A stretch of 64,000 nt of DNA from an uncultured Croceitalea sp. (GTDB lineage: Bacteria; Bacteroidota; Bacteroidia; Flavobacteriales; Flavobacteriaceae), in the NCBI GenBank assembly GCA_947503285.1, contig CANNDD010000004.1, forward strand, positions 484,615-548,614, read 5' to 3'. The notes under the pieces were generated by a model, which worked only from the letters and a program-made list of their open reading frames with translations, was not told the DNA's origin and ran no database searches. This document shows positions 34,242-42,947 of the stretch, in pieces; the first letter of the stretch is position 1, and the number at the start of each line of letters is the position of its first letter. The position numbers and the translations under genes are program-made.

Positions 34242-34667
34242 ATTAAGCATTCGCTTGTTTATCGTTCGGTAGCGGATGATTCGTTTGTGCTGCCAGAAAT
34301 ATATGGTATGTTGAGCAATGCAAAGGAATATAACGCAGAACACGGCATCACGGGTTGCCTTCTTTATCACAACTCGCACTTTTTACAACTTTTGGAAGGA
34401 GAGCAGGAAAAAGTACAACGATTATTCCACAAGATACTAAGGGACCCACGGCATCAAGATGTTCAATTAATTGAAAAAGAAGACACTCAAGGCAGGCTTT
34501 TTACGAAATGGAGCATGGCTTTTCATGATTATGGCCTGAACGGAACTTCGGCTCATTTAAAAATGGGACAAATTGATTCTTTTATTAACGTGTCAAATGC
34601 ACTCGAAGGTAAAAACAAATTGATATTTCCATTTTTTGCGAATGTAAAAGAAATCCTATTTTCGTAA
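34242..34667 (+). CDS. BLUF-domain blue-light photoreceptor, non-canonical start
   Basis: Flavin-binding BLUF protein of 141 residues if translation begins at ATT 34242. Counting from there, the photocycle residues are Tyr7 (SLVYRS), Asn31, Gln49 (FLQLLEG), Trp90 and Met92 (TKWSMAF), one off the numbering of the known BLUF Slr1694 (Tyr8, Gln50, Trp91, Met93). No ATG, GTG, TTG or CTG lies between the upstream in-frame stop (34224-34226) and Tyr7. The next standard start, GTG 34287, would delete the Tyr. There is no effector domain. A membrane protein gene follows after 8 bp. Confidence 0.8.
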   Translation: MKHSLVYRSVADDSFVLPEIYGMLSNAKEYNAEHGITGCLLYHNSHFLQLLEGEQEKVQRLFHKILRDPRHQDVQLIEKEDTQGRLFTKWSMAFHDYGLNGTSAHLKMGQIDSFINVSNALEGKNKLIFPFFANVKEILFS

Positions 34668-34675
34668 AAAAATGA

Positions 34676-35104
34676 ATGTACCTATTTGCGTTGCTTTTTG
34701 ATACTGGATTGCTTGTACTCATTTGGTTGGTGCAGTTGGTCATCTATCCAGGTTTAAACCATTATTCCTTAAAAAATCTCAAAAAGTGGCATCGGTCGTA
34801 TACCAAAAGGATAACTGTTGTGGTACTGCCCCTAATGTTCGGTCAATTACTATTCACGACACTATTGGCAATCAAGGTCTTTGACACGTTGAACACCATA
34901 AAACTACTCATGGTCATTACGGCTTGGGTACTGACATTCAGCATTTTCGTACCATTGCATGGCAACATTGAAAACACAAATGAAAATGAAACGATTACTA
35001 AAAAATTGGTGGTGCGTAACTGGTCAAGAACGATATTGTGGTCGTTGATTTTTACAATCGGCCTTATACGGATTTTTACACTCGATCGATCTTGGCCCCT
35101 ATAG
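34676..35104 (+). CDS. four-helix membrane protein downstream of BLUF
   Basis: Integral membrane protein of 142 residues with about four hydrophobic segments: LFALLFDTGLLVLIWLVQLVI, TVVVLPLMFGQLLFTTLL, LLMVITAWVLTFSIFVPLHG and ILWSLIFTIGLIRIF. No family with a known function is recognised. ATG 34676 starts eight bases after the BLUF stop, so the two are probably co-transcribed and this could be the light sensor's partner (inference). Its end overlaps the convergent murA gene by 29 bp. Confidence 0.72.
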   Translation: MYLFALLFDTGLLVLIWLVQLVIYPGLNHYSLKNLKKWHRSYTKRITVVVLPLMFGQLLFTTLLAIKVFDTLNTIKLLMVITAWVLTFSIFVPLHGNIENTNENETITKKLVVRNWSRTILWSLIFTIGLIRIFTLDRSWPL

Positions 35105-36383
35105 CACGCAAACGTTCATCAATATTTTCATAACCCCGGTCAATTTGTTCAATATTGTGTATGGTAGAAGTACCTTTTGCAGAAAGTGCGGCTATCAATA
35201 ATGAGACACCCGCCCTGATATCTGGTGAGGTCATTGTCGTGGCCTTTAGGGTAGATTGAAAGTTGTGACCGATTACGGTTGCCCTATGGGGATCACAGAG
35301 GATGATTTTTGCGCCCATATCCAAAAGCTTATCCACAAAGAACAGCCTGCTTTCAAACATCTTTTGATGAATGACGACCTCCCCTTTAGCTTGAATGGCA
35401 ACGACCAATAAAATACTTAACAGGTCTGGGGTAAGGCCTGGCCATGGAGCATCTGCGATGGTCATTATCGAACCGTCAATATAGTTTTGTACCTGGTACC
35501 CCTTTTCATGCTTAGGAATATAAATATCGTCGTTGCGTCTTTCCAATTGAATCCCCAATTTTTGAAAAGCATTGGGAACTTGTCCTAAATCATCCCAACT
35601 GACGTTTTTAATGGTCAGTTCACTTTTCGTCATTGCGGCAAGACCGATCCAACTACCGATTTCAATCATATCGGGCAACATGGTATGTTCTGTACCGTTT
35701 AGCGTCTCAACCCCTTCAATACGCAAAAGATTCGAACCTATACCCGTGATTTTCGCACCCATTCTTACCAACATTTTACAAAGCTGCTGCAAATAAGGTT
35801 CGCAAGCTGCATTGTATATCGTGGTTGTGCCTTTGGCCAAAACCGCGGCCATCAAAATATTTGCGGTACCCGTCACCGATGCCTCATCTAAAAGCATGTA
35901 TGTGCCTTTCAATTGCTTGGCCTCTACCCCATAAAAATGTTCTTCCTTATTGTACCTGAATTTTGCCCCAAGTTTTATGAAACCCTCAAAATGGGTGTCC
36001 AGTCTTCGACGACCTATTTTATCCCCTCCTGGTTTCGGTATGTAACCTTTACCAAACCTTGACAGCAATGGACCCACTAACATGATAGAACCTCGAAGAC
36101 CACGTCCATCTTGTTTAAATTGATCAGATTGTAAATAATCCAGGTTCACATCATCGGCCTTGAAAGTATATGAACCCTTGCCCCTTTTTTGGATTTTAAC
36201 CCCCAAATCTTCCAATAGGGCGATTAATTTGTTGACATCGACAATATCTGGAATATTATGTATCGTAACCTTTTCAGAAGTCAGTAATACGGCACAAAGT
36301 ATTTGTAATGCTTCATTTTTTGCACCCTGCGGGGTTATCTCACCATGTAATTGATGACCACCCTCAATTCTAAATGTTCCCAT
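35076..36383 (-). CDS. murA: UDP-GlcNAc 1-carboxyvinyltransferase MurA, Asp in the Cys115 position
   Basis: First committed enzyme of peptidoglycan synthesis, 435 residues; transfers enolpyruvate from PEP to UDP-GlcNAc in the cytosol. The EPSP-synthase fold begins FRIEGGHQLHGEITPQGAKN. The active-site loop, normally PGGC-IG-RP-DLH, reads PGGDKIGRRRLDTH here: Asp121 replaces the Cys that fosfomycin alkylates. The rest is conserved (NAACEPYLQQLCKMLVRMGA, DAPWPGLTPDLLSILL, SPDIRAGVSLLIAALSAKG), so it should be active. Heads a minus-strand run with DUF4290 and DUF493 genes upstream of it. Confidence 0.95.
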   Translation of the reverse strand: MGTFRIEGGHQLHGEITPQGAKNEALQILCAVLLTSEKVTIHNIPDIVDVNKLIALLEDLGVKIQKRGKGSYTFKADDVNLDYLQSDQFKQDGRGLRGSIMLVGPLLSRFGKGYIPKPGGDKIGRRRLDTHFEGFIKLGAKFRYNKEEHFYGVEAKQLKGTYMLLDEASVTGTANILMAAVLAKGTTTIYNAACEPYLQQLCKMLVRMGAKITGIGSNLLRIEGVETLNGTEHTMLPDMIEIGSWIGLAAMTKSELTIKNVSWDDLGQVPNAFQKLGIQLERRNDDIYIPKHEKGYQVQNYIDGSIMTIADAPWPGLTPDLLSILLVVAIQAKGEVVIHQKMFESRLFFVDKLLDMGAKIILCDPHRATVIGHNFQSTLKATTMTSPDIRAGVSLLIAALSAKGTSTIHNIEQIDRGYENIDERLRAIGAKIDRV

Positions 36384-36403
36384 TTGAGACTATAAATCGG
36401 TAG

Positions 36404-37054
36404 TTAGTATCGTTTTTTTCCGCGATTGTTGCGCTGATTCTTTTTGTTGTTGGACCTATTATTGGTCTTCTGGATTCTATTCTTTAAGAACTGGGTGCTT
36501 TCAGTAAGTGTTTCACCATCAGGGGCCAAATCAATCTCGCCATCACTCAACTCTTTGAGGTGTGCAAAAATTGCGGAATCCTCAACCGTATCCTTATTCC
36601 AGTTGAGATAGCATTTTTTCATATGGTTTGCAATGGCATATTCAAGACCAGAACGCAAATCACCTTTTTCCCATTTTACCGCAACGTCTATCATTCGTTT
36701 TATGTTATTACCATAAAATCGATATTTAGGATAGTTTTGAGGATATTCCAACGCTTCTGGGCGTTTTTGAAGCACTTCTTTCGAAGTAATGGGGAACGGG
36801 GAATCAACATCCAATTGAAAATCGGACATAATGAACAATTGATCCCAAAGTTTATGCTGAAAGTCAGGCACATCACGCAAATGCGGCTGTAAATTTCCCA
36901 TAACGCTTATAATGGCCTTGGCAACCTTATTACGTTCTTCTTTATCCTCTATTGAAACCGCATGGTCGACCATTTTTTGGAAGTGCCGCCCATACTCAGG
37001 GATAATCAATTTTGAACGCTCGGTATTGTATTCTAGGTTTTCTACTAAATTCAA
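36404..37054 (-). CDS. DUF4290 domain-containing protein
   Basis: Cytosolic protein of 216 residues beginning LVENLEYNTERSKLIIPEYG, the hallmark of DUF4290, a Bacteroidota family of unknown function. The domain spans about 1-185 and the C-terminus is a very basic Asn/Arg/Lys-rich tail (QKTNNRSNNKKNQRNNRGKK) that may touch RNA. It lies 20 bp upstream of murA, the usual neighbour in Flavobacteriia, and is probably co-transcribed with it. Confidence 0.88.
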   Translation of the reverse strand: MNLVENLEYNTERSKLIIPEYGRHFQKMVDHAVSIEDKEERNKVAKAIISVMGNLQPHLRDVPDFQHKLWDQLFIMSDFQLDVDSPFPITSKEVLQKRPEALEYPQNYPKYRFYGNNIKRMIDVAVKWEKGDLRSGLEYAIANHMKKCYLNWNKDTVEDSAIFAHLKELSDGEIDLAPDGETLTESTQFLKNRIQKTNNRSNNKKNQRNNRGKKRY

Positions 37055-37138
37055 ATCGGAAAGTTTATGATTACATGAACAGGAAGAAACTGTTCTTATT
37101 CGCCTGCAAAATAAGAAAATTATACCATTCAGCCCTAT

Positions 37139-37426
37139 TTACAACGATATTACGCCATCTATATGGGAGACTTCCTTATACTTTTCAATGACGGCATCAG
37201 GATTTTTAAGGTTGACCGTAATCGAAAGACTGGTATAAGTGCCTTTCTTTGATTGTTTTGATTCTATCACGGCACCGGTGTTATCAAAGATTTTGGCAAT
37301 AGCATTGATTTTTTCCTCACCTGTAGGTACTATAAATTTATAAAGGTAATTCGAGGGCCATTTTCCGTTTTCCGATAATTGCTCCTTTAATCTTTTGTAA
37401 AACGCCTCTGATTTCTGGTCTTCCAT
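37139..37426 (-). CDS. DUF493 family protein (YbeD-like)
   Basis: Small alpha/beta protein of 95 residues of the YbeD/DUF493 group, with SNYLYKFIVPTGEEKINAIA and a ferredoxin-like fold ending SHIDGVISL. Role unknown, possibly regulatory by ACT-like fold. Transcribed with DUF4290 and murA; the gap to DUF4290 is 84 bp. The divergent NTPase gene starts about 50 bp upstream. Confidence 0.85.
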   Translation of the reverse strand: MEDQKSEAFYKRLKEQLSENGKWPSNYLYKFIVPTGEEKINAIAKIFDNTGAVIESKQSKKGTYTSLSITVNLKNPDAVIEKYKEVSHIDGVISL

Positions 37427-37478
37427 CTCTATTTTTCAACAAATATAAGCGGTATAAATTCAATTTTTTTTGGTTGTA

Positions 37479-38078
37479 ATGATTTCATTTCTTTGCAGCT
37501 TAAAAGTAAGATTCTTGAAGGCAAGTAAGATAGTCATAACCGGGGCACCGGGTACAGGTAAAACCGTTGTGGTCAAAGCTTTGGAAGCAAGGGGTTTTCA
37601 TTGTTTTCATGAAATCATACGTAGTATGACCGCAAAAGCGAAAGAAGATGGAATCTCAAAAGAATTGGTTTCAAATCCGTTGGTTTTTGTCGATGACCCA
37701 AAAAAATTCAACCAGACCTTGCTCGATGCTAGGATAAATGATGTTATTCAAGCCGAAAAATCCAGTGAGACGGTTCATTTTTTTGATAGGGGCATACCTG
37801 ACGTATTGGCGTATATGGACTATTTCAACCAAACCTACTCCAATGACTTCGTTAGGGCATGTGAGGATTATCGTTATGATATCCTGTTTATAATGCCCCC
37901 ATGGAGGGATATCTATATCTCAGACAACGAACGTTTTGAGACCTTTGAAGAGGCAGAGGCAATTCATGAACACTTGATCGGTACCTACACGAAATTTGGC
38001 TATCGACCCATTGAAATACCAAAAACGACTATCGAAGATCGTGTTACCTTTATACTCGATGAATTAAAACTTGCTTAG
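37479..38078 (+). CDS. AAA-type P-loop ATPase/kinase-like protein
   Basis: P-loop NTPase of about 199 residues. Walker A is GAPGTGKT and a later acidic segment HFFDRGIPDVLAYMD may be Walker B. The fold resembles the nucleoside-kinase-like AAA_28 group (ATP/GTP-binding, NadR-like). ATG 37479 gives a hydrophobic extension; TTG 37515 (start KASKIVITG) is a credible alternative. The end overlaps the recQ GTG start by one base (TAGTG), so the pair is coupled. The substrate is unknown. Confidence 0.8.
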   Translation: MISFLCSLKVRFLKASKIVITGAPGTGKTVVVKALEARGFHCFHEIIRSMTAKAKEDGISKELVSNPLVFVDDPKKFNQTLLDARINDVIQAEKSSETVHFFDRGIPDVLAYMDYFNQTYSNDFVRACEDYRYDILFIMPPWRDIYISDNERFETFEEAEAIHEHLIGTYTKFGYRPIEIPKTTIEDRVTFILDELKLA

Positions 38079-39976
38079 TGCCGCTTAATCCAAAAGGAAT
38101 TCTAAAAAAATATTGGGGCTATGCTACCTTCAAAGGTTCTCAAGAGCGGGTCATAAATTCAATACTTGACCAAAAAGACGTGTTAGCCTTGATGCCTACG
38201 GGAGGTGGCAAATCAATTTGTTATCAAATTCCCGCACTGGCCCAAGAGGGGCTTTGTGTTGTAATATCGCCTTTGATCGCCTTAATCAATGATCAGATCA
38301 GAAGCCTTCAAGCCAAAGGTATTAAGGCCATAGCATTGACTGGTGGACTCTCGTTCGAAGAGCTTAATAAACTGCTTGACAATTGTGTATATGGCAATTA
38401 TAAGTTCTTATACCTTTCTCCCGAAAGATTGCAACAAGAACTGGTGCAAGAGCGTATTACACAGATGAACATTAACCTGATTGCCATAGATGAGGCCCAT
38501 TGTATCTCGCAATGGGGCAATGATTTTAGACCTTCTTACCTTAACTGCGCCATTTTAAGAAAACTACGGCCCAACGTTCCGTTCATTGCCCTCACCGCTA
38601 CTGCGACCCATAAGGTCGCTAAAGGGATAGTTGAAAACCTACAATTGGTAAAACCAATAATTTTCAAAGATTCCTTCTCCCGTTCAAACATCGCGCTTTC
38701 GGTTAAACAAACCGACGACAAACGGTATCATTTAAAACAACTATTCAAAAACGATAGCGATACTGCAATTGTCTATGTAAGAACCCGAAGAAAAACGATG
38801 GAAGTGGCCAATTTTTTGAATGGTAAAGGTATCGTCGCTACCCATTTTCATGGGGGCTTGACAAAAGCCGAGAAAGAAAAAAAACTCAACGATTGGCTTA
38901 CCGACAAAATTCCGGTAATCGTAGCGACCAATGCCTTCGGTATGGGAGTGGACAAATCGAACGTTAGATTAGTGGTACACTATCAAATACCTGACAGTAT
39001 TGAAAATTATTTTCAAGAAGCTGGCAGGGCAGGCCGTGATGGACAACCTGCCAGAGCCGTGATTTTGACCAATAAAGAAGACGCCATACAAGCTAAAAGG
39101 CAATTTTTAGAAAGCTTACCCACAATCGCACATGTAAAAAACACCTACCAAAAACTGAACAGTCACCTTCAGATAGCCTACGGGGAGGGAAGTGGCGAAA
39201 CGTTTGGATTACATTTCAATGCTTTTAGCAACAAGTATGAGTTACCCCTACTTCTTACATACAATACATTAAAAGTTCTAGACCAACATGGGGTCATCAG
39301 ACTTTCTGAGGCCTTTCAACAAAAAACCATATTGAAATTCACCACTTCGAAGGAAGCTATTTTTGGTTATTTAGAGAACAATAGGGACATTTCAGATATC
39401 GTATTGACCATTCTAAGAACCTATGGGGGTATTTTTGATTTTGAAACTAGGATAAATACCTTTTTATTGGCAAAGAAGGGACACACCGATGAAAAAAAGG
39501 TTCAACAAATACTACAAAAACTGGAAAGCGATGGTATCGCAGCCTATAGTTCAAGCGATAGTGATTTAGAAATTACTTTTCTCGTGCCCAGGGAAGATGA
39601 AAAAACCATTCATCCATTTGCCAAAAAAATGGAACAATTGAACAATACTAAACGAGATCATTTAAGTGCTATGTTCGATTACATTCAGAATAGTGGTATT
39701 TGTAGAAGTAGATTTATACTTGACTATTTCGGGGAAACCCAACAAAAAAACTGTGGCCTATGTGACGTATGTGTCAAGAATGGCAGTGAACACCTGCCTT
39801 CAACCGAAATAAAGACCGAGATTTTAAAACAATTACAGCAAAGAAGTAAGACGTCTAGGGAACTTGCCGTCGGTCTTTTCCATAACGAAAGGCGGGTCTT
39901 GAGGGTTTTACAAGAGTTGCTGGAAGATGAAGCCGTAAAATTAAATCACAAGAACGAATATGGAATCAACAAGTAG
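38078..39976 (+). CDS. recQ: RecQ-family ATP-dependent DNA helicase
   Basis: 3'-5' DNA helicase of 632 residues used in repair of stalled forks and recombination. Motifs in order: Q-motif region KGSQERVI, Walker A MPTGGGKS, DEAH box (IAIDEAHCISQWG), motif III ALTATAT, motif V ATNAFGMGVDKSNVR and motif VI QEAGRAGRDG. The RecQ zinc region appears as CRSRFILDYF...CGLCDVC. The end is a short winged-helix stretch and no clear HRDC domain is seen. GTG start overlaps the preceding stop. Overlaps fmt by 17 bp. Confidence 0.93.
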   Translation: MPLNPKGILKKYWGYATFKGSQERVINSILDQKDVLALMPTGGGKSICYQIPALAQEGLCVVISPLIALINDQIRSLQAKGIKAIALTGGLSFEELNKLLDNCVYGNYKFLYLSPERLQQELVQERITQMNINLIAIDEAHCISQWGNDFRPSYLNCAILRKLRPNVPFIALTATATHKVAKGIVENLQLVKPIIFKDSFSRSNIALSVKQTDDKRYHLKQLFKNDSDTAIVYVRTRRKTMEVANFLNGKGIVATHFHGGLTKAEKEKKLNDWLTDKIPVIVATNAFGMGVDKSNVRLVVHYQIPDSIENYFQEAGRAGRDGQPARAVILTNKEDAIQAKRQFLESLPTIAHVKNTYQKLNSHLQIAYGEGSGETFGLHFNAFSNKYELPLLLTYNTLKVLDQHGVIRLSEAFQQKTILKFTTSKEAIFGYLENNRDISDIVLTILRTYGGIFDFETRINTFLLAKKGHTDEKKVQQILQKLESDGIAAYSSSDSDLEITFLVPREDEKTIHPFAKKMEQLNNTKRDHLSAMFDYIQNSGICRSRFILDYFGETQQKNCGLCDVCVKNGSEHLPSTEIKTEILKQLQQRSKTSRELAVGLFHNERRVLRVLQELLEDEAVKLNHKNEYGINK

Positions 39977-40925
39977 AAAAAGGAGTTTAAGGATTGTTTT
40001 TATGGGTACTCCTGAATTTGCAGTTGCGGGGCTGTACAAACTGGTCACTAATGGATATCATATTGTAGGGGTGATTACCGCACCGGATCGCCCCGCGGGG
40101 CGAGGAAGGAAAGTACAGCAATCCGCAGTAAAAAAGTATGCCCTTGACAACGAACTGAATTTATTACAACCCACCAACTTGAAGGACCCAGGGTTTATAG
40201 CCGCACTTGAGGATTTAAAAGCGAACCTTCAAATCGTCGTAGCCTTTAGAATGTTGCCGAAAGTCGTTTGGCAAATGCCCAAATATGGAACTTTCAACCT
40301 TCATGCCTCAATATTGCCCCAATACCGTGGGGCGGCCCCTATCAACTGGGCCATTATCAATGGGGAGACCCAAACCGGTGCCACTACCTTCTTTATAGAT
40401 GAAAAAATAGATACTGGCGAAATCATAATGCAAGAAAAACTTGAAATAGCTGCTGATGAGACCGCTGGCGAATTGCATGATAGGCTGATGGCACTTGGAG
40501 CCGACCTAATACTCAAAACGGTCGTACGAATAGAAAAGGATACCGTTGAGCTTCAAAAACAAGAAGAAAATCAAAACCTAAAAACTGCCCATAAAATCTA
40601 TAAGGAAACCTGCCAAATTAATTGGTCAAGGCCACTAAAAACCATTTACAATCACATTCGTGGTCTAAGTCCCTACCCCACGGCATGGAGTATCATAGTC
40701 AATGATGGGAATGAAATTTCGGTAAAGATCTTTAAAGTGGGTATGGAAAAGGGAAATCACACCTATAACAACGGTAAAATCATTGCGGATAAAAAGAGTA
40801 TTAAAGTAGCCGTTGAAAATGGGTTTATCAATCTTTTGGAAATTCAACTGTCGGGCAAACGCAAAATGGCCGCCCATGAAGTTTTGAACGGACTTTCAAT
40901 TTCAGAAGAAGCCTATATGCGCTAA
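39960..40925 (+). CDS. fmt: methionyl-tRNA formyltransferase
   Basis: Adds a formyl group from 10-formyl-THF to initiator Met-tRNA; 321 residues, normal length. The N-terminal formyltransferase domain has FMGTPEFAV, NLHASILPQYRGAAPINWAI (catalytic Asn/His) and the conserved Asp in DEKIDTGEI. The C-terminal OB-like tRNA-binding domain starts near 205. ATG 39960 lies inside the recQ end; the first residues MESTSRKRSL are an extension over E. coli Fmt. A 176-bp gap with the HU promoter follows. Confidence 0.95.
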   Translation: MESTSRKRSLRIVFMGTPEFAVAGLYKLVTNGYHIVGVITAPDRPAGRGRKVQQSAVKKYALDNELNLLQPTNLKDPGFIAALEDLKANLQIVVAFRMLPKVVWQMPKYGTFNLHASILPQYRGAAPINWAIINGETQTGATTFFIDEKIDTGEIIMQEKLEIAADETAGELHDRLMALGADLILKTVVRIEKDTVELQKQEENQNLKTAHKIYKETCQINWSRPLKTIYNHIRGLSPYPTAWSIIVNDGNEISVKIFKVGMEKGNHTYNNGKIIADKKSIKVAVENGFINLLEIQLSGKRKMAAHEVLNGLSISEEAYMR

Positions 40926-41028
40926 AGCCTTGCTGTTACTGTGATAGCGAATTTTGGCCAAAAACATATGGCGTTATCAACAAACCATTCAAGTTATTAA
41001 CAAAAAAGTTGATTTCCCTTGGTTTTAC

Positions 41029-41058
41029 TTGTCTCGACGCTAAATCCGCATATTTTTG
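41029..41058 (+). promoter_or_regulatory. promoter of the HU gene
   Basis: TTG (41029-41031) is followed after 19 bp by TATTTTTG (41051-41058), matching the Bacteroidota -33/-7 pattern. The leader to the ATG is about 40 bp and A-rich. Confidence 0.65.
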
Positions 41059-41101
41059 TTCAGCATTAAAATTATTTTAACAACAATTAATTAATTCCAT
41101 T

Positions 41102-41374
41102 ATGAACAAAACAGAATTAATCGATGCAATGGCAGCTGATGCTGGCATCACAAAGGCAGCAGCCAAAAAAGCATTGGAATCTTTCTTAGGAAATGTTGAA
41201 GGTTCCCTTAAAAAAGGAAACAGGGTTTCTTTGGTAGGTTTCGGATCTTGGTCTGTTTCTAAGAGAAATGCAAGAGAGGGTAGAAATCCACAAACTGGAC
41301 AAACTATCAAGATTGCAGCTAAAAATGTTGTAAAGTTTAAAGCAGGTACTGAGTTGAGTAACGCTGTAAACTAG
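41102..41374 (+). CDS. hup: HU family DNA-binding protein
   Basis: Nucleoid protein of 90 residues that bends DNA as a dimer. Signatures: KTELIDAMAADAGITKAAAK, the core VGFGSWSVSKRNAREGRNPQTG with the intercalating Pro in the flexible arm, and the C-terminal helix KFKAGTELSNAVN. Its own promoter lies at 41029-41058 and a strong terminator at 41398, so it is a single-gene unit. Confidence 0.95.
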   Translation: MNKTELIDAMAADAGITKAAAKKALESFLGNVEGSLKKGNRVSLVGFGSWSVSKRNAREGRNPQTGQTIKIAAKNVVKFKAGTELSNAVN

Positions 41375-41397
41375 TAGCTATAATTTATACCGAATTT

Positions 41398-41431
41398 AAA
41401 AGCACCTCTTTGTAGAGGTGCTTTTATTTTT
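41398..41431 (+). terminator. strong rho-independent terminator after HU
   Basis: AAAAGCACCTCT (41398-41409) pairs perfectly with AGAGGTGCTTTT (41414-41425) across a TTGT loop, then ATTTTTT follows. A 12-bp stem and T-run suit an abundant transcript. Confidence 0.9.
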
Positions 41432-41501
41432 TACGAGTTTTTGAAATTATTGGATAAAAGCTTACATTTAGTACAGTTAGAACATTTTTAAGCGTAAAAC
41501 C

Positions 41502-42050
41502 GTGCCTAGAAAAGGAAAATTATTGATTGCAGAACCGGCACTAACGGGTGACGTATCATTTAATAGATCCGTGGTACTGCTGGCAGAGCATAACGAAGAA
41601 GGTTCTGTTGGTTTTATTCTGAACAAACCGCTTGAATACGATATCGGTGATTTGGTAACCGAAATCAAGGTGCCCTTCAAAGTCTATAACGGTGGACCTG
41701 TTGAACAAGACAATTTGTATTTTATTCACAAAGTACCCCATCTGATCGAAGGCAGTATTGAGATTTCCGATGGTATTTATTGGGGGGGCGATTTTGAGAA
41801 AACCATCAAATTAATCAATGATCACAAAATAACGGAATCCGATATTCGATTTTTTCTGGGCTATTCTGGTTGGGACTCCCTTCAACTTGATCAAGAACTT
41901 TTATCGAAATCGTGGGTGGTCGTAAATAATGAGTATGAAAGCTCAATCATAGAAAAATCATCTTCGGCATTTTGGAAAGAGAAAATGGTTGAATTGGGTG
42001 GGGATTACCTGATTTGGTCCAACGCCCCAGAAAACCCTACCTTAAACTAG
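41502..42050 (+). CDS. YqgE/AlgH family protein
   Basis: Protein of 182 residues with family segments GKLLIAEPALTGDVSFNRSVVLLAEHNEEGSVGFILNKP, YNGGPVEQ, and LGYSGWDSLQLDQEL. The YqgE/AlgH group is conserved but its biochemical role is uncertain. The start is GTG (MPRKGKLL...); no ATG exists in frame upstream near it. It converges with the class IV aminotransferase gene, overlapping by 4 bp. Confidence 0.9.
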   Translation: MPRKGKLLIAEPALTGDVSFNRSVVLLAEHNEEGSVGFILNKPLEYDIGDLVTEIKVPFKVYNGGPVEQDNLYFIHKVPHLIEGSIEISDGIYWGGDFEKTIKLINDHKITESDIRFFLGYSGWDSLQLDQELLSKSWVVVNNEYESSIIEKSSSAFWKEKMVELGGDYLIWSNAPENPTLN

Positions 42051-42892
42051 GCCAACCGCGCCTTGGCATTCAGTTTGCCCAGCAATTGTTTCGAAACTTC
42101 GAAATTGTATTCCTTTTTGCGATATCCAGTTATAGGTATAATCCCCGAAATACTATTGGTAATAAAAAGCTCATCTGCCTTTTGTAATTCAAATGGGGAT
42201 ATTGATTCTTCCAAAATTTCAAAATCCGTCAGGGACCCTATAAGTTCAATCAGTTCTTTGCGAATAATACCGTTTAAACACCCGTCTTTTAAGGGAGGGG
42301 TTTTTATACTAGCACCCTGAACCAAAAATATATTTCCATTAATCGCCTCTACCACCTGTTTTTTACCATTCAATAACAAACAGTTTTGATATCCATTTTC
42401 GTTGGCAAACACGCCAGCGACTACATGCAACACTTTATTCGTGGTCTTAAGATTTGATAACATATCAGCGTTCACGTAATAATCTTTGAACAACGCTACC
42501 TTGTAGGTATTTCCAGGAATAGTGTAAAAAAGTTCGTTCAAGGTTGAGACCGTAATGATGTAGTTGATGTCGTTGTTCTCAGGTGCATACAATCCGCCTG
42601 CTTTTCGATATACCAATAATTTCACCCTTGCACCGGTATTGGTCAAATCATTTTTCGCAATGGTCTTGGTAATCCCATCCTCTAAGAACTCCATCGTAAA
42701 GTCCATCGGTATTTCCATTCGAAGAATACGCATGCTTGCCATTAGCCTGAAATAGTGCGATTCCCAAAAGAAAATCTTTCCATTAACGACCCGTAGGGTC
42801 TCAAAAAGGGCATCACCGTATTGAAGACCACGGTTTTCTTGATTAAGAAAAAAAGATGAGGATTCTAGTAATTGACCGTTATAATTTACCAT
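42047..42892 (-). CDS. class IV aminotransferase (PabC/IlvE-like)
   Basis: Fold-type IV PLP enzyme of 281 residues. It starts NYNGQLLESSSFFLNQENRG, holds GDALFETLRVVNGKIFFWE, and the likely cofactor Lys lies in LKTTNKVLHV. Candidates are aminodeoxychorismate lyase or branched-chain/D-amino acid aminotransferase; sequence context does not decide. A -7 box TATCTTTG (42918-42925, minus strand) lies upstream, with a small CCTTGA/TCAAGG hairpin between box and ATG. Confidence 0.83.
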   Translation of the reverse strand: MVNYNGQLLESSSFFLNQENRGLQYGDALFETLRVVNGKIFFWESHYFRLMASMRILRMEIPMDFTMEFLEDGITKTIAKNDLTNTGARVKLLVYRKAGGLYAPENNDINYIITVSTLNELFYTIPGNTYKVALFKDYYVNADMLSNLKTTNKVLHVVAGVFANENGYQNCLLLNGKKQVVEAINGNIFLVQGASIKTPPLKDGCLNGIIRKELIELIGSLTDFEILEESISPFELQKADELFITNSISGIIPITGYRKKEYNFEVSKQLLGKLNAKARLA

Positions 42893-42917
42893 TAGGGTGC
42901 CTTGAAAAAATCAAGGG

Positions 42918-42925
42918 CAAAGATA
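42918..42925 (-). promoter_or_regulatory. -7 box of the class IV aminotransferase gene
   Basis: TATCTTTG on the minus strand fits TAnnTTTG, 25 bp upstream of the ATG. Between them CCTTGA and TCAAGG form a 6-bp hairpin around an A-tract in the transcript leader. Confidence 0.5.
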
Positions 42926-42947
42926 CGATGTTCTGTAAAGTCGCTAT

